A stretch of 64,000 nucleotides of DNA from Candidatus Acetothermia bacterium (lineage in GTDB: Bacteria; Bipolaricaulota; Bipolaricaulia; RBG-16-55-9; JANLFV01): positions 62,001-126,000 of the forward strand of contig JANLFV010000004.1 in the NCBI GenBank assembly GCA_024653345.1, in the 5' to 3' direction. Positions 51,069-59,640 of this stretch are shown here, piece after piece. The stretch's first letter is position 1, and every line of letters starts with the position of its first letter. A model generated the notes under the pieces. That model was not told where the DNA came from and searched no databases. It saw only the letters and a list, made by a program, of their open reading frames with translations. The position numbers and the translations under genes were made by a program.

Positions 51069-52091
51069 TTGGAGCCAAGAAGGATAGCCTCAGTGATCGC
51101 TGGTGTGGGGAAGTATGTCCCGTCTAATGTCGTGACATCCCGATCCATCGCTGAGCGGCTGGATCTCTGGGGGAGATTCAAGATCCCTCACGGAATCATT
51201 GAGAAGCTCACTGGGGTCCGCGAGCGGAGGTTCGCTGAGGACGGTGAGGCCTCCTCCGACATGGCAGCCCGCGCCAGTGAGGCTGCCCTGGCCCGCGCGG
51301 GGGTGCGCGCTGAGGAGATCGACACGCTCATCTTCGCCGCGGCCTCGCACGACATCTCCGAGCCGGCCACAGCCAACATCCTCCAAGAGAAGCTGAGGGC
51401 GCGGAACGCCCATGTCATGGACGTGAAGAACGCCTGCAATAGCTTCCTCAACGCGGTCGACATCATGGATTCGCTCATCAAGACCGGCCGGTGCCGGGTC
51501 GGGCTCGTCGCCTCGGGGGAGGTGCTGTCGAAGTGCATCAACTGGGAGCTGAACAGCCCGAAGGACTTTGAGCTGGGCTTTGCCGCGCTGACCCTGGGAG
51601 ACGGTGGCGGGGCAATGATCCTGAGGGCCTCCGAAGACGGGAGAAGAGGGATCGTCCAGAGCCACCTCTTCTCCGACGGCTCGACCTGGGAGCTCGCCAC
51701 GATCAAGGCCGGGGGAACGAGATACCTGCTCGATCGGGCCCATGCCTACTTCGTCTCCCACAGCGCCAAGATCCAGCGGCTCGCGATCAGGCATGTCCCG
51801 CCGGTGATCGACGCGGTCCTGAAGAAGAGCGGCTGGCTCCTCGAGGAGGTCGATCTGGCTGTCCCCCACCAGGTGACTGAAAAGCTGATCGTCAAGCTCT
51901 GCAAGATGCTCAACTTCCCCCTGGAGAGGGTGATGGTCACCCTCGGCAGGTATGGCAACACCGCCGCGGCCAGCATACCGATCGCGTTGGCCGAGGCGAT
52001 CGAGAGCGGGCTGGTCCGCGAGGGGAGCAGAGTGCTGCTCGTAGGCGGGGCCTCGGGGTTCAGCGCCGGGGCGATGACGGTTGTATTGTAG
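51069..52091 (+). CDS. Ketoacyl synthase III family enzyme (OleA- or FabH-like)
   Basis: A 340-residue thiolase-fold synthase starting at TTG 51069. The catalytic cysteine is in DVKNACNSFLNAV near 118, the histidine in AVPHQVTEK near 265, and the asparagine in RYGNTAAASIPI near 297. This is the Cys-His-Asn triad of KAS III. The segment HDISEPATANILQEKL and the layout around EPxTA resemble OleA, which joins two fatty acyl-CoAs head to head, but FabH or another HMG-CoA-synthase-like enzyme is also possible. Its 3' end is overlapped by 32 nt by the convergent MFS gene. Confidence 0.82.
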   Translation: MEPRRIASVIAGVGKYVPSNVVTSRSIAERLDLWGRFKIPHGIIEKLTGVRERRFAEDGEASSDMAARASEAALARAGVRAEEIDTLIFAAASHDISEPATANILQEKLRARNAHVMDVKNACNSFLNAVDIMDSLIKTGRCRVGLVASGEVLSKCINWELNSPKDFELGFAALTLGDGGGAMILRASEDGRRGIVQSHLFSDGSTWELATIKAGGTRYLLDRAHAYFVSHSAKIQRLAIRHVPPVIDAVLKKSGWLLEEVDLAVPHQVTEKLIVKLCKMLNFPLERVMVTLGRYGNTAAASIPIALAEAIESGLVREGSRVLLVGGASGFSAGAMTVVL

Positions 52092-53406
52092 CTGATCGAC
52101 CATTCCTCTCAGCCGGGGCTAGCTCTGTCCCCTCCCGGAGACGGAGGCGGCGGAGGGAGATCAGGGCGAGCAGGACGAAAGCCGAGGCCACAGAGAAGCA
52201 AGCGAGATACCCAAGCCAGCTCGCGACATAGCCCCCGATCAGCGACCCGAGGATCCAGCCGACCCCGATGAGCGCGTTGTAGACCCCCAGAGCCTGCCCC
52301 TGGGCTTCCTCGGGGGCGAGCTTCGCGGTGATGCTGATCGAGGTCACATTCGTCATGGCCCAGGTCGTGCCGGTGAAGAGGAAGAAAGTCACGATTGCCG
52401 GGATCCGGAGCGCCGGCGGGGCGAGGGCCAAGAGTGCCGCCAAGGGGAAGATGGCCATACGGACGGCGAGCGCCAGCCATTGAACCCGCCAATTTCCCAG
52501 CCGCTCGGCCAGCCGCCCCGCCTGGCGGTGGACGAGGGTCGAGGTCCCGCTGTGGACCATCCAGAGCGCGTAGATGACCGCGTTATCCATCCCGAGAGCC
52601 TCGCGGAAGAAGATGGGGAGGGGGACGAAGAAGGCCGATAGGCCCATGAAGATGAGCACGACCGCGCGGTAGTAGCGCGTCAACTTCCTCCCGAACCGGT
52701 TCTCGCCGCGGAAGAGCTCGAGGAGCCGCTTGGGCCTGGCGAGATAGTAGAGATGGAACGGGGCATAGCGGAAGCGCTCGATGAGCATGTTCCCCATGAC
52801 CACGGCCACCCCGGGGAAGCCCCGCGCTTCCACCGGCCCGCCGCGCTCCCTGATGAGCCGGAGGACCATCACTGCCGCGGCGAGGTCGAGCGCGGCCAGG
52901 GGATAGAAGAGGGCCCGGAGGCCCCCGTCCGGAAGCCCCGAGGCCAAGCGGCTCCAGACCGACCCGAGGGCCAGCCCGCTCACCCAGCCTGCGCCCGTAT
53001 AGCGGTTGAACCAGCCGATCCTTGACTCCCAGTGCTCCCGTGCCACGCCCTCGATCGCCAGGATGGTCGAGACTGCCGCGCTCGCCACCCAGAACGCGTT
53101 CATCAGGGCGTTGAGGAGGATTAGGTAAGTCATGCCCCGGCTCAGGCTCATCAGGAAGAGGGCGCCTCCCGAGCCGAGAAAGGCCAGGAGGATGAACGGC
53201 TTCCGCCGGCCCAAACGGTCGGAGAGCCGCCCCCAGATGATGGAGAAGGGGACTCCCGCAAGGGAGGCGACGCTTGCCATCAGCCCGATCTGGCCGACCG
53301 TGCCGCCAAGGGCGGTAGCGGCAAAGAGGGGGAGGAGGAGTGAGGCGCTGCCCGCGGCGATGAAGGCGCAGGTGAAAGCAAGGAACCACCGCTCCGTTCT
53401 TCTCAT
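52060..53406 (-). CDS. Major facilitator superfamily transporter
   Basis: A 448-residue transporter with twelve predicted helices. The loop 2-3 signature is GRLSDRLGRRKPF near 60-72, and the second-half counterpart is HRQAGRLAERLGNWR. ATG 53406 (MRRTERWFLAFTCAFIAAG) is chosen; the frame runs further upstream through the 5S rRNA region, which cannot be coding. A long basic loop (LIERFRYAPFHLYYLARPKRLLELFRGENRFGRKLTRYYR) lies between the halves. The C-terminal 25 residues are hydrophilic. Substrate unknown; it may be transcribed by read-through from the rRNA genes, which end just upstream. Confidence 0.85.
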   Translation of the reverse strand: MRRTERWFLAFTCAFIAAGSASLLLPLFAATALGGTVGQIGLMASVASLAGVPFSIIWGRLSDRLGRRKPFILLAFLGSGGALFLMSLSRGMTYLILLNALMNAFWVASAAVSTILAIEGVAREHWESRIGWFNRYTGAGWVSGLALGSVWSRLASGLPDGGLRALFYPLAALDLAAAVMVLRLIRERGGPVEARGFPGVAVVMGNMLIERFRYAPFHLYYLARPKRLLELFRGENRFGRKLTRYYRAVVLIFMGLSAFFVPLPIFFREALGMDNAVIYALWMVHSGTSTLVHRQAGRLAERLGNWRVQWLALAVRMAIFPLAALLALAPPALRIPAIVTFFLFTGTTWAMTNVTSISITAKLAPEEAQGQALGVYNALIGVGWILGSLIGGYVASWLGYLACFSVASAFVLLALISLRRLRLREGTELAPAERNGRSATIQPSSPRR

Positions 53407-53462
53407 GGCCGTTGAAGTATCAAGCCTCGTCGCCCGCGCGCGGCCGGGCGAAAGAAAAAGAT

Positions 53463-53580
53463 CCAGGCAGCGACCTACTCTCCCAGCCCCTCGCGAGGCT
53501 AGTGCCATCGGCGCTGGAGGGCTTAACTGCCGTGTTCGGGATGGGAACGGGTGTTTCCCCTCCGCTATCCTGCCACCTGG
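53463..53580 (-). rRNA. rrf: 5S ribosomal RNA
   Basis: The reverse complement carries the conserved loop CACCCGTTCCCATCCCGAAC and CGGCAGTTAAGC with GCGCCGATGG. The ends CCAGG/CCTGG pair as helix I. Length is about 118 nt. A T-rich stretch (TTTTTCTTT) follows its 3' end and may stop transcription. Confidence 0.95.
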
Positions 53581-53600
53581 AATCTCAGAATCCCTTCGGC

Positions 53601-53624
53601 CCTTGAAGAGTGAATAGAGCGTGG
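53601..53624. repeat. 23S processing stem, 3' arm
   Basis: The 24-nt segment beginning CCTTGAAGAGTGAATAGAG pairs with 57373-57396 in all but one position (a G-U). The two arms bracket the 23S gene and would form the long precursor stem cut by RNase III. Confidence 0.85.
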
Positions 53625-53896
53625 AGAGCAAGCGATCGGCCGATTAGTACCGCTCGGCTCAACACGTTACCGTGCTTACACCTGCGGCCTATCTACCTCC
53701 TTATCTCGGAGGGACCTAGGAGACCTCATCTTGGGAGTGGCTTCGTGCTTAGATGCCTTCAGCGCTTATCCAACCCGGACTTAGCTACCCAGCGATGCCC
53801 CTGGCGGGACAGCTGGCACGCCAGCGGTCCGGCCCTCCCGATCCTCTCGTACCAGGGAGAGAGCCCCGCAAGTCTCCTGCGCCCACAGCGGATATG

Positions 53897-53935
<39 letters not shown>

Positions 53936-54049
53936 TCCCCTTTGATCGGCGAACAGCCGAACCCTTGGGACCTGCTTCAGCCCCAGGATGGGAAGGGCCG
54001 ACATCGAGGTGCCGAACCGCGCCGTCGATGTGAACTCTCGGGCGCGACT

Positions 54050-54080
<31 letters not shown>

Positions 54081-54215
54081 ATGATCACCGGTCCTTCCAC
54101 ACGGCACCGGTGGGTCACTAGGGCCCGCTTTCGCGTCTGCTCGACTTGTAAGTCTCACAGTCAAGCCCCCATCTGCCCTTACGCTCCACGCCGGATCTCC
54201 AACCCGGCTGAGGGG

Positions 54216-54267
<52 letters not shown>

Positions 54268-54591
54268 TCCGCTAAGCACTGTCCCTCTGCCGCTTCTGGC
54301 GGCAGGAGGTTAGAGACTCAGCATCGGCAGGGTGGTATCTCAAGGACGGCTCCCCGGCCCCTAGCGGGACCGGTTCACAGCCTCCCACCTATCCTGCACA
54401 GCCGACACCAAGGCCCAGTGCCAAGCTCCAGTAAAGCTCCACGGGGTCTTTCCGTCCTGCTGTGGGTCACCGGCATTGTCACCGGTGTTTCAATTTCACC
54501 GAGCCCCCCGTCAAGACAGCGCCCAGGTCGTTGTGCCTTTCATGCGCGTCGGAACTTACCCGACAAGGAACTTCGCTACCTTAGGACCGTT

Positions 54592-55345
54592 TGTCTTCTG
54601 TTACATTCCCATATCGGAATGCAGTCCACCGGAGCGGACTCTCCGTATCGCTACGGAGACCGGACCATCTCTTCACCCTTGTGGGGTGCCCGACGTATGG
54701 TCTCTGGGGATTCCCTGAACCGTGCCAGGATCTCTCCCTCGTCATAGCGCCGCCTGCCGCCATCATTCATCTCGCGGCGGATCTCGAGGATCTTCTCGAT
54801 CCCCTCCTTGTGAAGGTGTGCTCCCTGCTCCATTAGCTGTGCGATCTGGCAGAACTTGGCGAAGTCTCTCTTCTTCTTCGCTGAGAGGAAATTGAACCGT
54901 TTGAAGAAGGGGATGACATTGTCCAGAATCGGCTTGAGCTTGTTGACCTCATAGTACCAGACCCCATCCTCACGCTGCCTCATCGTGCCACACTGTAAGT
55001 GGCGCTTGAACAGGGCGAGGATGACCCTATCTCGTTGTGAGATGTTGAAGCAGAGAGAGACCTTCCAAGGGAGCCGGTAGTCATCGCGCGGCCTGAAGAC
55101 GACGTTGAAACTGCCTTCGCCATCTGCAAAGCCCGCGAGATACCAGCCGATTTGAGGAGGAACTCTCTTGATATTCGCCATATGGATACACCTCCTCCTC
55201 AATGGCACGGCCTGGGCCTTTCCTGCTGATTGTCCGCACCGGCCGGTTTGTCACTGCGCCTGCGACTCAGGCGCCAGTACCGCCGGATACTCCGGACTTT
55301 CCAGCATATAGTCGGGTTTATTTTCGTAACTACAACGGTCGAGTT
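54592..55345 (-). other. Group I intron in 23S rRNA (position L1917)
   Basis: The intron starts after U1917 of CGTAACTAT. An internal guide GTAGTTACG (55333-55325) pairs with all nine exon bases, with the U-G pair at the splice site (P1). The six bases just before the guide, ACCGTT, pair with the 3' exon AACGGT (P10), fixing the 3' splice site. The core elements P (TGCTGGAAA), Q (AATCAGCAGG), R (CAGAGACCATACG) and S (GAAGAGATGGTCC) are all visible. The last intron base is A, not the G expected of group I introns. A LAGLIDADG gene fills the loop between Q and R. Confidence 0.9.
54651..55181 (-). CDS. LAGLIDADG homing endonuclease encoded by the intron
   Basis: A 176-residue protein, start ATG 55181 with GGAGGTG 7-8 nt upstream; the frame is open to 55208. 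The single LAGLIDADG motif is WYLAGFADGEGSFNV near 12-26, so it would act as a homodimer. DNA-binding beta strands follow (VVFRPRDDYRLPWKVSLCFNISQ), then FLSAKKKRDFAKFCQIAQLMEQGAH, typical of 23S-intron enzymes. The C-terminal 35 residues (from NDGGRRRYDEGE) are read through the intron core, including R and S. It would cut intronless 23S genes near TAACTATAACGGTCC and promote intron spread. Confidence 0.92.
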   Translation of the reverse strand: MANIKRVPPQIGWYLAGFADGEGSFNVVFRPRDDYRLPWKVSLCFNISQRDRVILALFKRHLQCGTMRQREDGVWYYEVNKLKPILDNVIPFFKRFNFLSAKKKRDFAKFCQIAQLMEQGAHLHKEGIEKILEIRREMNDGGRRRYDEGEILARFRESPETIRRAPHKGEEMVRSP

Positions 55346-57372
55346 ATAGTTACGGCCGGCCTTCGCTAGGGCTTCAGTTCGGGGCTTGCACCCCTCCCGT
55401 TGACCTTCCAGCAGTGGCCAGGTTTCAGTCCCTATACATCCTCTTTCGAGTTAGCAGGGACCTGTGTTTTTGGTAAACAGTCGCCCGGGCCGTTTCTCTG
55501 CGGCCACCCGAAGGTGGCACCCCTTCTCCCGAAGTTACGGGGCCATTTTGCCGAGTTCCTTGACGGAGGTTCTCTCGCCCACCTTAGGATACTCTCCCAG
55601 CCTACCTGTGTTGGTCTGCAGTACGGGCTCCCTCGCGGCTCGCTAGAGGTTTTTCTCGGCTGCTGACTCGGGCTTCCTTCGCCCCCGTAGGGGCTCCCCA
55701 TCACGCCTCGCCTTAGCCGGGCGGCGGATTTGCCTACCGCCCGACGGCTCAGCGCTTGGACCGGGACTTCCGTCACCCGGCTGGCCCAGCCTGCAGCGTC
55801 ACCCCGTCGCTGGTAGCGCCCGAGGGAGGGGCCGGAATGTTAACCGGCTCTCCATCGCCTAACCCCTTTCGGGTTCGGCTTAGGGCCGCCTAACCCTGGG
55901 CGGACGAGCCTTCCCCAGGAAACCTTAGGCATGCGGTGGCCAAGATTCTCACTCAGCTCGCGTTACTCATGCCGGCATTCTCCCTTCCGCCTCGTCCACC
56001 AGCCCTTCCGGTCTGGCTTCACCCTAACGCGGAATGCTCCCCTACCGCCGCTAGCAGTGCTAGCGGTCCGCAGCTTCGGCGCTGAGCTTAAGCCCCGTTA
56101 AATCTTCGGCGCGCGATCGCTAGTCTGGTGAGCTATTACGCACTCTTTGAAGGATGGCTGCTTCTAAGCCAACCTCCCAGCTGTTTCAGCAACCGCACAT
56201 CCTTTCCCACTTAGCTCAGTCTTGGGGGCCTTAGCTGGCGGTCTGGGTTGTTCCCCTCTCGACTATGAAGTTTATCCCCCACAGTCTCACTCCCCTGAAT
56301 CCACCAGCGGTATTCGGAGTTTGGTTGGGCTCGGGTTTCCCCTCACCCATCCAGTGCTCTACCCCCGCCGGCTTCAGACAGGAGGCTGCACCTTAATGCA
56401 TTTCGGGGAGAACCAGCTATCACCAGGCCCGTTTGGTTTTTCGCCGCTACCCACAGCTCATCCCCTGGATTTTCAGCTCCAGTAGGTTCGGACCTCCACC
56501 TACTCTTACATAGGCTTCATCCTGGCCATGGGTAGATCGCCTGGCTTCGGGTCTATCCCCCGTGACTTCCGCGCTATTCACGCTCGCTTTCACTCCGGCT
56601 CCGCCTTGCGGCTTAACCTAGCCACGGAGGATAACTCGCCGGCTCATACTGCAAAAGGCATGCCGTCCCAGACTCCGTCTGGGCAATTCGCCTTGTTGCC
56701 AAAGGCGACAAGGTTTCCGCTCCAGGCGGAGGCCGGTCCGACTGTCTGTAGACAGACGGCTTCAGGTTCTATTTCACTCCCCTCCCGGGGTGCTTTTCAC
56801 CTTTCCCTCACGGTACTTGTGCGCTATCGGTCAGTGGTAGTATTTAGCCTTGGAAGGTGGTCCTCCCAGCTTCGCGTCGGGTTTCACGTGCCCGGCGCTA
56901 CTTAGGACGATAGCCGAGGAGAGCTTCCCCTTTCGTCTACGGGACTATCACCCTCTCCGGTCGCTCTTTTCAGTGACTTTGCCAGCGGTTCGACTAGAGA
57001 AAGCTTTTCTCACTCCTCGGAGCCGCCACAGCGACTCCCGCCACCGTCCTGCAACCCCGCATGAGCAACGGCTGTGGCCTATAAGCTCAAGCGGTTTAGG
57101 CTCCTCCCCGTTCGCTCGCCGCTACTAGGGGAATCTCGGTTGATTTCTCCTCCTCCGGCTACTGAGATGCTTCACTTCGCCGGGTTCGCCTCCCGCGCCT
57201 ACTCAGTTCAGCGCGGGATACCGCGCTTGCGCGCGGTGGGTTACCCCATTCGGGCATCCTCGGATCAAAGCCTGCTTGACGGCTCCCCGAGGCTTATCGC
57301 AGCCAGCCACGCCCTTCATCGCCTCGCACTGCCCAGGCATCCACCGTCTGCCTTTACTCTGCTTGTTTAGAC

Positions 57373-57396
57373 CCACGCTCTATTCACTTTTCAAGG
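57373..57396. repeat. 23S processing stem, 5' arm
   Basis: CCACGCTCTATTCACTTTTC and four more bases complement 53601-53624, forming the precursor stem of 23S rRNA. Confidence 0.85.
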
Positions 57397-57424
57397 ACCG
57401 AAAAGGCTTTTCCTGCAAAGCTAC

Positions 57425-57453
57425 AGTATAACACCATCTGCCGCCCTTGTCAA
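57425..57453 (-). promoter_or_regulatory. Promoter of the 23S-5S rRNA operon
   Basis: On the minus strand TTGACA (57453-57448), 17-nt spacer, TATACT (57430-57425). The -35 overlaps the rsfS stop codon. It starts about 60 nt upstream of the mature 23S 5' end. No 16S-proximal signals lie here. Confidence 0.85.
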
Positions 57454-57818
57454 GTATCGCCATCAGGCTGGAGCTCGACCTCGCCCCAGAGGCCCTCCAG
57501 ATCGTAGAACCGGCGGACCTCCGGCTGGAAGATGTGGACCATGAAGTCGCCGTAGTCGAGGACTACCCACCTCTTCGAGTCCAGCCCCTCGGCCACGGGG
57601 ACTGTCCCGCGGCACTTCTCCATGATGTTCACCGCGATCGCCTCGACCTGGCGGTCCGTGCTCCCCTCGGTGATGATGAAGTAAGAAGTTGGAGCCGCTA
57701 GCTGCTGCAGGTCGAGAACGACCGTCCGCTCGCCCTTCTTCTCGGCAATTAGCTCAAGGACGAGCCGGAGCCGGCGTCGCTCTTCCTCATCCAGCTCGCT
57801 CCACTGCCTACGGGCCAA
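57450..57818 (-). CDS. rsfS: Ribosomal silencing factor RsfS
   Basis: A 122-residue protein (Iojap family) that binds ribosomal protein uL14 and blocks subunit joining when nutrients are scarce. The family marks are VLDLQQLAAPTSYFIITEGSTDRQVEAIAVNIMEKC and WVVLDYGDFMVHIFQPEVRRFYDLEGLW. Its start overlaps the end of the LCP gene by 11 nt; the same lcp-rsfS order occurs in many Gram-positive-like genomes. The stop overlaps the rRNA promoter. Confidence 0.93.
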   Translation of the reverse strand: MARRQWSELDEEERRRLRLVLELIAEKKGERTVVLDLQQLAAPTSYFIITEGSTDRQVEAIAVNIMEKCRGTVPVAEGLDSKRWVVLDYGDFMVHIFQPEVRRFYDLEGLWGEVELQPDGDT

Positions 57819-58974
57819 CTTTGAACCCCGGCCCTCCGATGAAGAGAAGATCCACCTTGGCTAAATTATAACCCATCTGGGCAAGCTTGCCCAGCGACCC
57901 TTCCCCGAGTGCGGTGAACTCCTCAGCGCTCACCACCCTCACCTCGCCGGGGAGGACGGCCTTCACCAGGTCGGCCTTCCGCGCGTCCCCACTCAAGTTG
58001 ATGAGGAAGGTGTGCTTGTAGCTGAAGTTGTCGGCATTGCCGTAGAAGACCACCTGGAAGTCGTGCTGCTCGAGGAAGGTCGTGGTATTGCGGGCCAGGG
58101 CGAGCGCGCCGCTCCCGTTCAGGACGCCCAAGCGGACCTCACTCGGGATCAGCACATCCAGTCCCCGGACGAGCCTCGCGACCAAGTTCCGCGTCTCGAC
58201 GATCTTCGGCTGGAGGTAGTCCACATCTCCGATCCGGACCGGGTCACCCGGAAGCTGGACCAGCTTCACCTTCTCCGCCTCGAGCCCGCGGAGTTGCTTC
58301 GCTAAGTTGAAAAGGTCCACGAGCGCTAGGTTCGTGGTGACCCGGCTGGTGAGGGCTCGAACGAGCGAGTTGAGCTCGCTCTGATCCTGGTACCCCTTGG
58401 CGAGGAGGGCCTTGATGAACTGCTGCTGCCGCTTGATCCTCCCGATATCGCCGGTCTCGTCGCGATAGCGGATATAATCTAGGGCCTTCTTCCCGTCCAG
58501 AAGCTGCTCCCCCGCGGGGATGTCGATGTGCAGATCCTGGGCCTGGTCATCGTATTTCAGGTGCTTCTCCACCTGGATCGTCACCCCGCCGAGGAGGTCG
58601 ACGATCTCCCGGAAGCCCTGGTAATCGACGAGCACGTAGAAGGGGATCGGGATCTCGAGGAAGTCGGAGATCACCCGCTTGGCCAGGCCGACTTGGCCCA
58701 GGGAATAGGCAGCGTTGGCCTTGTGGAACTGGCCGTCGGGGAACTGGAGCCGCAGGTCGCGCGGGATCGAGATCAGGGCGACCTCTTGCCCCTTGATGTG
58801 AGCGAGGATCATCGTGTCACTCCGGCTCTGCCCTGCCACGGAATCGAGCCCGAGAACCAGGATCGTCGCCTCGGCCTGATCGATCGAGGAGCCGCCCGGC
58901 CTGAGGATGATCAGCAGGACGACTATGGCGACGATCCCCAGCCCTAGTAGGAGTAGTCTCGCACGCCTATTCAC
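57808..58974 (-). CDS. LytR-CpsA-Psr (LCP) family cell-wall glycopolymer transferase
   Basis: A 388-residue protein with an N-terminal membrane helix ([20 protein letters not shown]). The LCP domain covers about 35-230: [61 protein letters not shown] and [27 protein letters not shown] hold the Arg and Asp residues that bind pyrophosphate and Mg. A LytR_C-type domain ends it ([18 protein letters not shown]). LCP proteins ligate undecaprenyl-linked glycans to peptidoglycan or to other acceptors. The GTG start follows AAGGGGTGAG. Confidence 0.92.
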   Translation of the reverse strand: MNRRARLLLLGLGIVAIVVLLIILRPGGSSIDQAEATILVLGLDSVAGQSRSDTMILAHIKGQEVALISIPRDLRLQFPDGQFHKANAAYSLGQVGLAKRVISDFLEIPIPFYVLVDYQGFREIVDLLGGVTIQVEKHLKYDDQAQDLHIDIPAGEQLLDGKKALDYIRYRDETGDIGRIKRQQQFIKALLAKGYQDQSELNSLVRALTSRVTTNLALVDLFNLAKQLRGLEAEKVKLVQLPGDPVRIGDVDYLQPKIVETRNLVARLVRGLDVLIPSEVRLGVLNGSGALALARNTTTFLEQHDFQVVFYGNADNFSYKHTFLINLSGDARKADLVKAVLPGEVRVVSAEEFTALGEGSLGKLAQMGYNLAKVDLLFIGGPGFKVGP

Positions 58975-58991
58975 CGTCTCACCCCTTGGTA

Positions 58992-59020
58992 AGGTTAGCC
59001 GGAGGTGGGGCGGAAGTCAA
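58992..59020 (-). promoter_or_regulatory. Promoter of the LCP-rsfS genes
   Basis: Minus-strand TTGACT (59020-59015), 17-nt spacer, TAACCT (58997-58992); the GTG start is 17 nt beyond the -10. Confidence 0.55.
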
Positions 59021-59041
59021 GAGCAGCCGACTGCCTGGCTG

Positions 59042-59050
59042 TGCTATAAT
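59042..59050 (+). promoter_or_regulatory. Extended -10 for the AMMECR1 gene
   Basis: TGCTATAAT at 59042-59050 lies 21 nt before ATG 59072; AAGGAG sits between. Leader and Shine-Dalgarno are therefore normal here. Confidence 0.6.
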
Positions 59051-59071
59051 CCTCTTGGTCAGGTGAAGGAG

Positions 59072-59584
59072 ATGGGGGACCTCTATGTCGAGCTGGCGAG
59101 GCGGGCGACGGAGGAGTATGTTCGCACGCGGCGGCGGATCGCGCCCCCGGCCAAGCTTCCTGCGAGGCTGAAGGAGCGAGCCGGCGTCTTCGTCTCGATC
59201 AAGAAGCGTGGTGCCCTCCGCGGCTGCATCGGGACCTTCCTCCCCACCGAGGAGAACCTTGCGGAAGAGATCATCGCTAATGCCATCAGCTCGGCCACGA
59301 GGGACTACCGCTTCCCGCCGATCAGCCCTCAGGAACTGGGAGAGCTTGAATACTCCGTGGATATCCTCACCCCGCCCGAGCCGGCGACGATCGAGGAGCT
59401 CGATCCCCGGAGATACGGGGTGCTCGTCGAGAGCGGTGGCCGGCGCGGGCTTCTCCTCCCCGATTTGGAGGGGGTGGAGACGGTCGAGCAGCAGCTGGAG
59501 ATCGCTCGCCGGAAGGCGGGCATCGGCCCAGACGAGCCGGTCCAGGTCTACCGCTTCACCGTTGAGCGACACAAGGAAGGCTGA
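59072..59584 (+). CDS. AMMECR1-domain protein
   Basis: A 170-residue single-domain protein. Its core [46 protein letters not shown] (about 43-87) carries the invariant RGCIG motif, followed by [13 protein letters not shown] and [27 protein letters not shown]. The family is found in archaea, eukaryotes and many bacteria; it is often next to radical SAM or MEMO proteins and its reaction is not settled. Here the radical SAM gene mtaB follows 56 nt later. ATG 59072 is preceded by AAGGAG; the longer frame runs back through the LCP promoter. Confidence 0.9.
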   Translation: MGDLYVELARRATEEYVRTRRRIAPPAKLPARLKERAGVFVSIKKRGALRGCIGTFLPTEENLAEEIIANAISSATRDYRFPPISPQELGELEYSVDILTPPEPATIEELDPRRYGVLVESGGRRGLLLPDLEGVETVEQQLEIARRKAGIGPDEPVQVYRFTVERHKEG

Positions 59585-59595
59585 GTCCCGCTGCG

Positions 59596-59624
59596 TTGAC
59601 AGGGAGCGGCCTGCGCGTTAACAT
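59596..59624 (+). promoter_or_regulatory. Promoter of the mtaB operon
   Basis: TTGACA (59596-59601), 17-nt spacer, TAACAT (59619-59624), 16 nt before ATG 59641; a very short leader. Confidence 0.7.
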
Positions 59625-59640
59625 CGTGTAGGACTAGATC

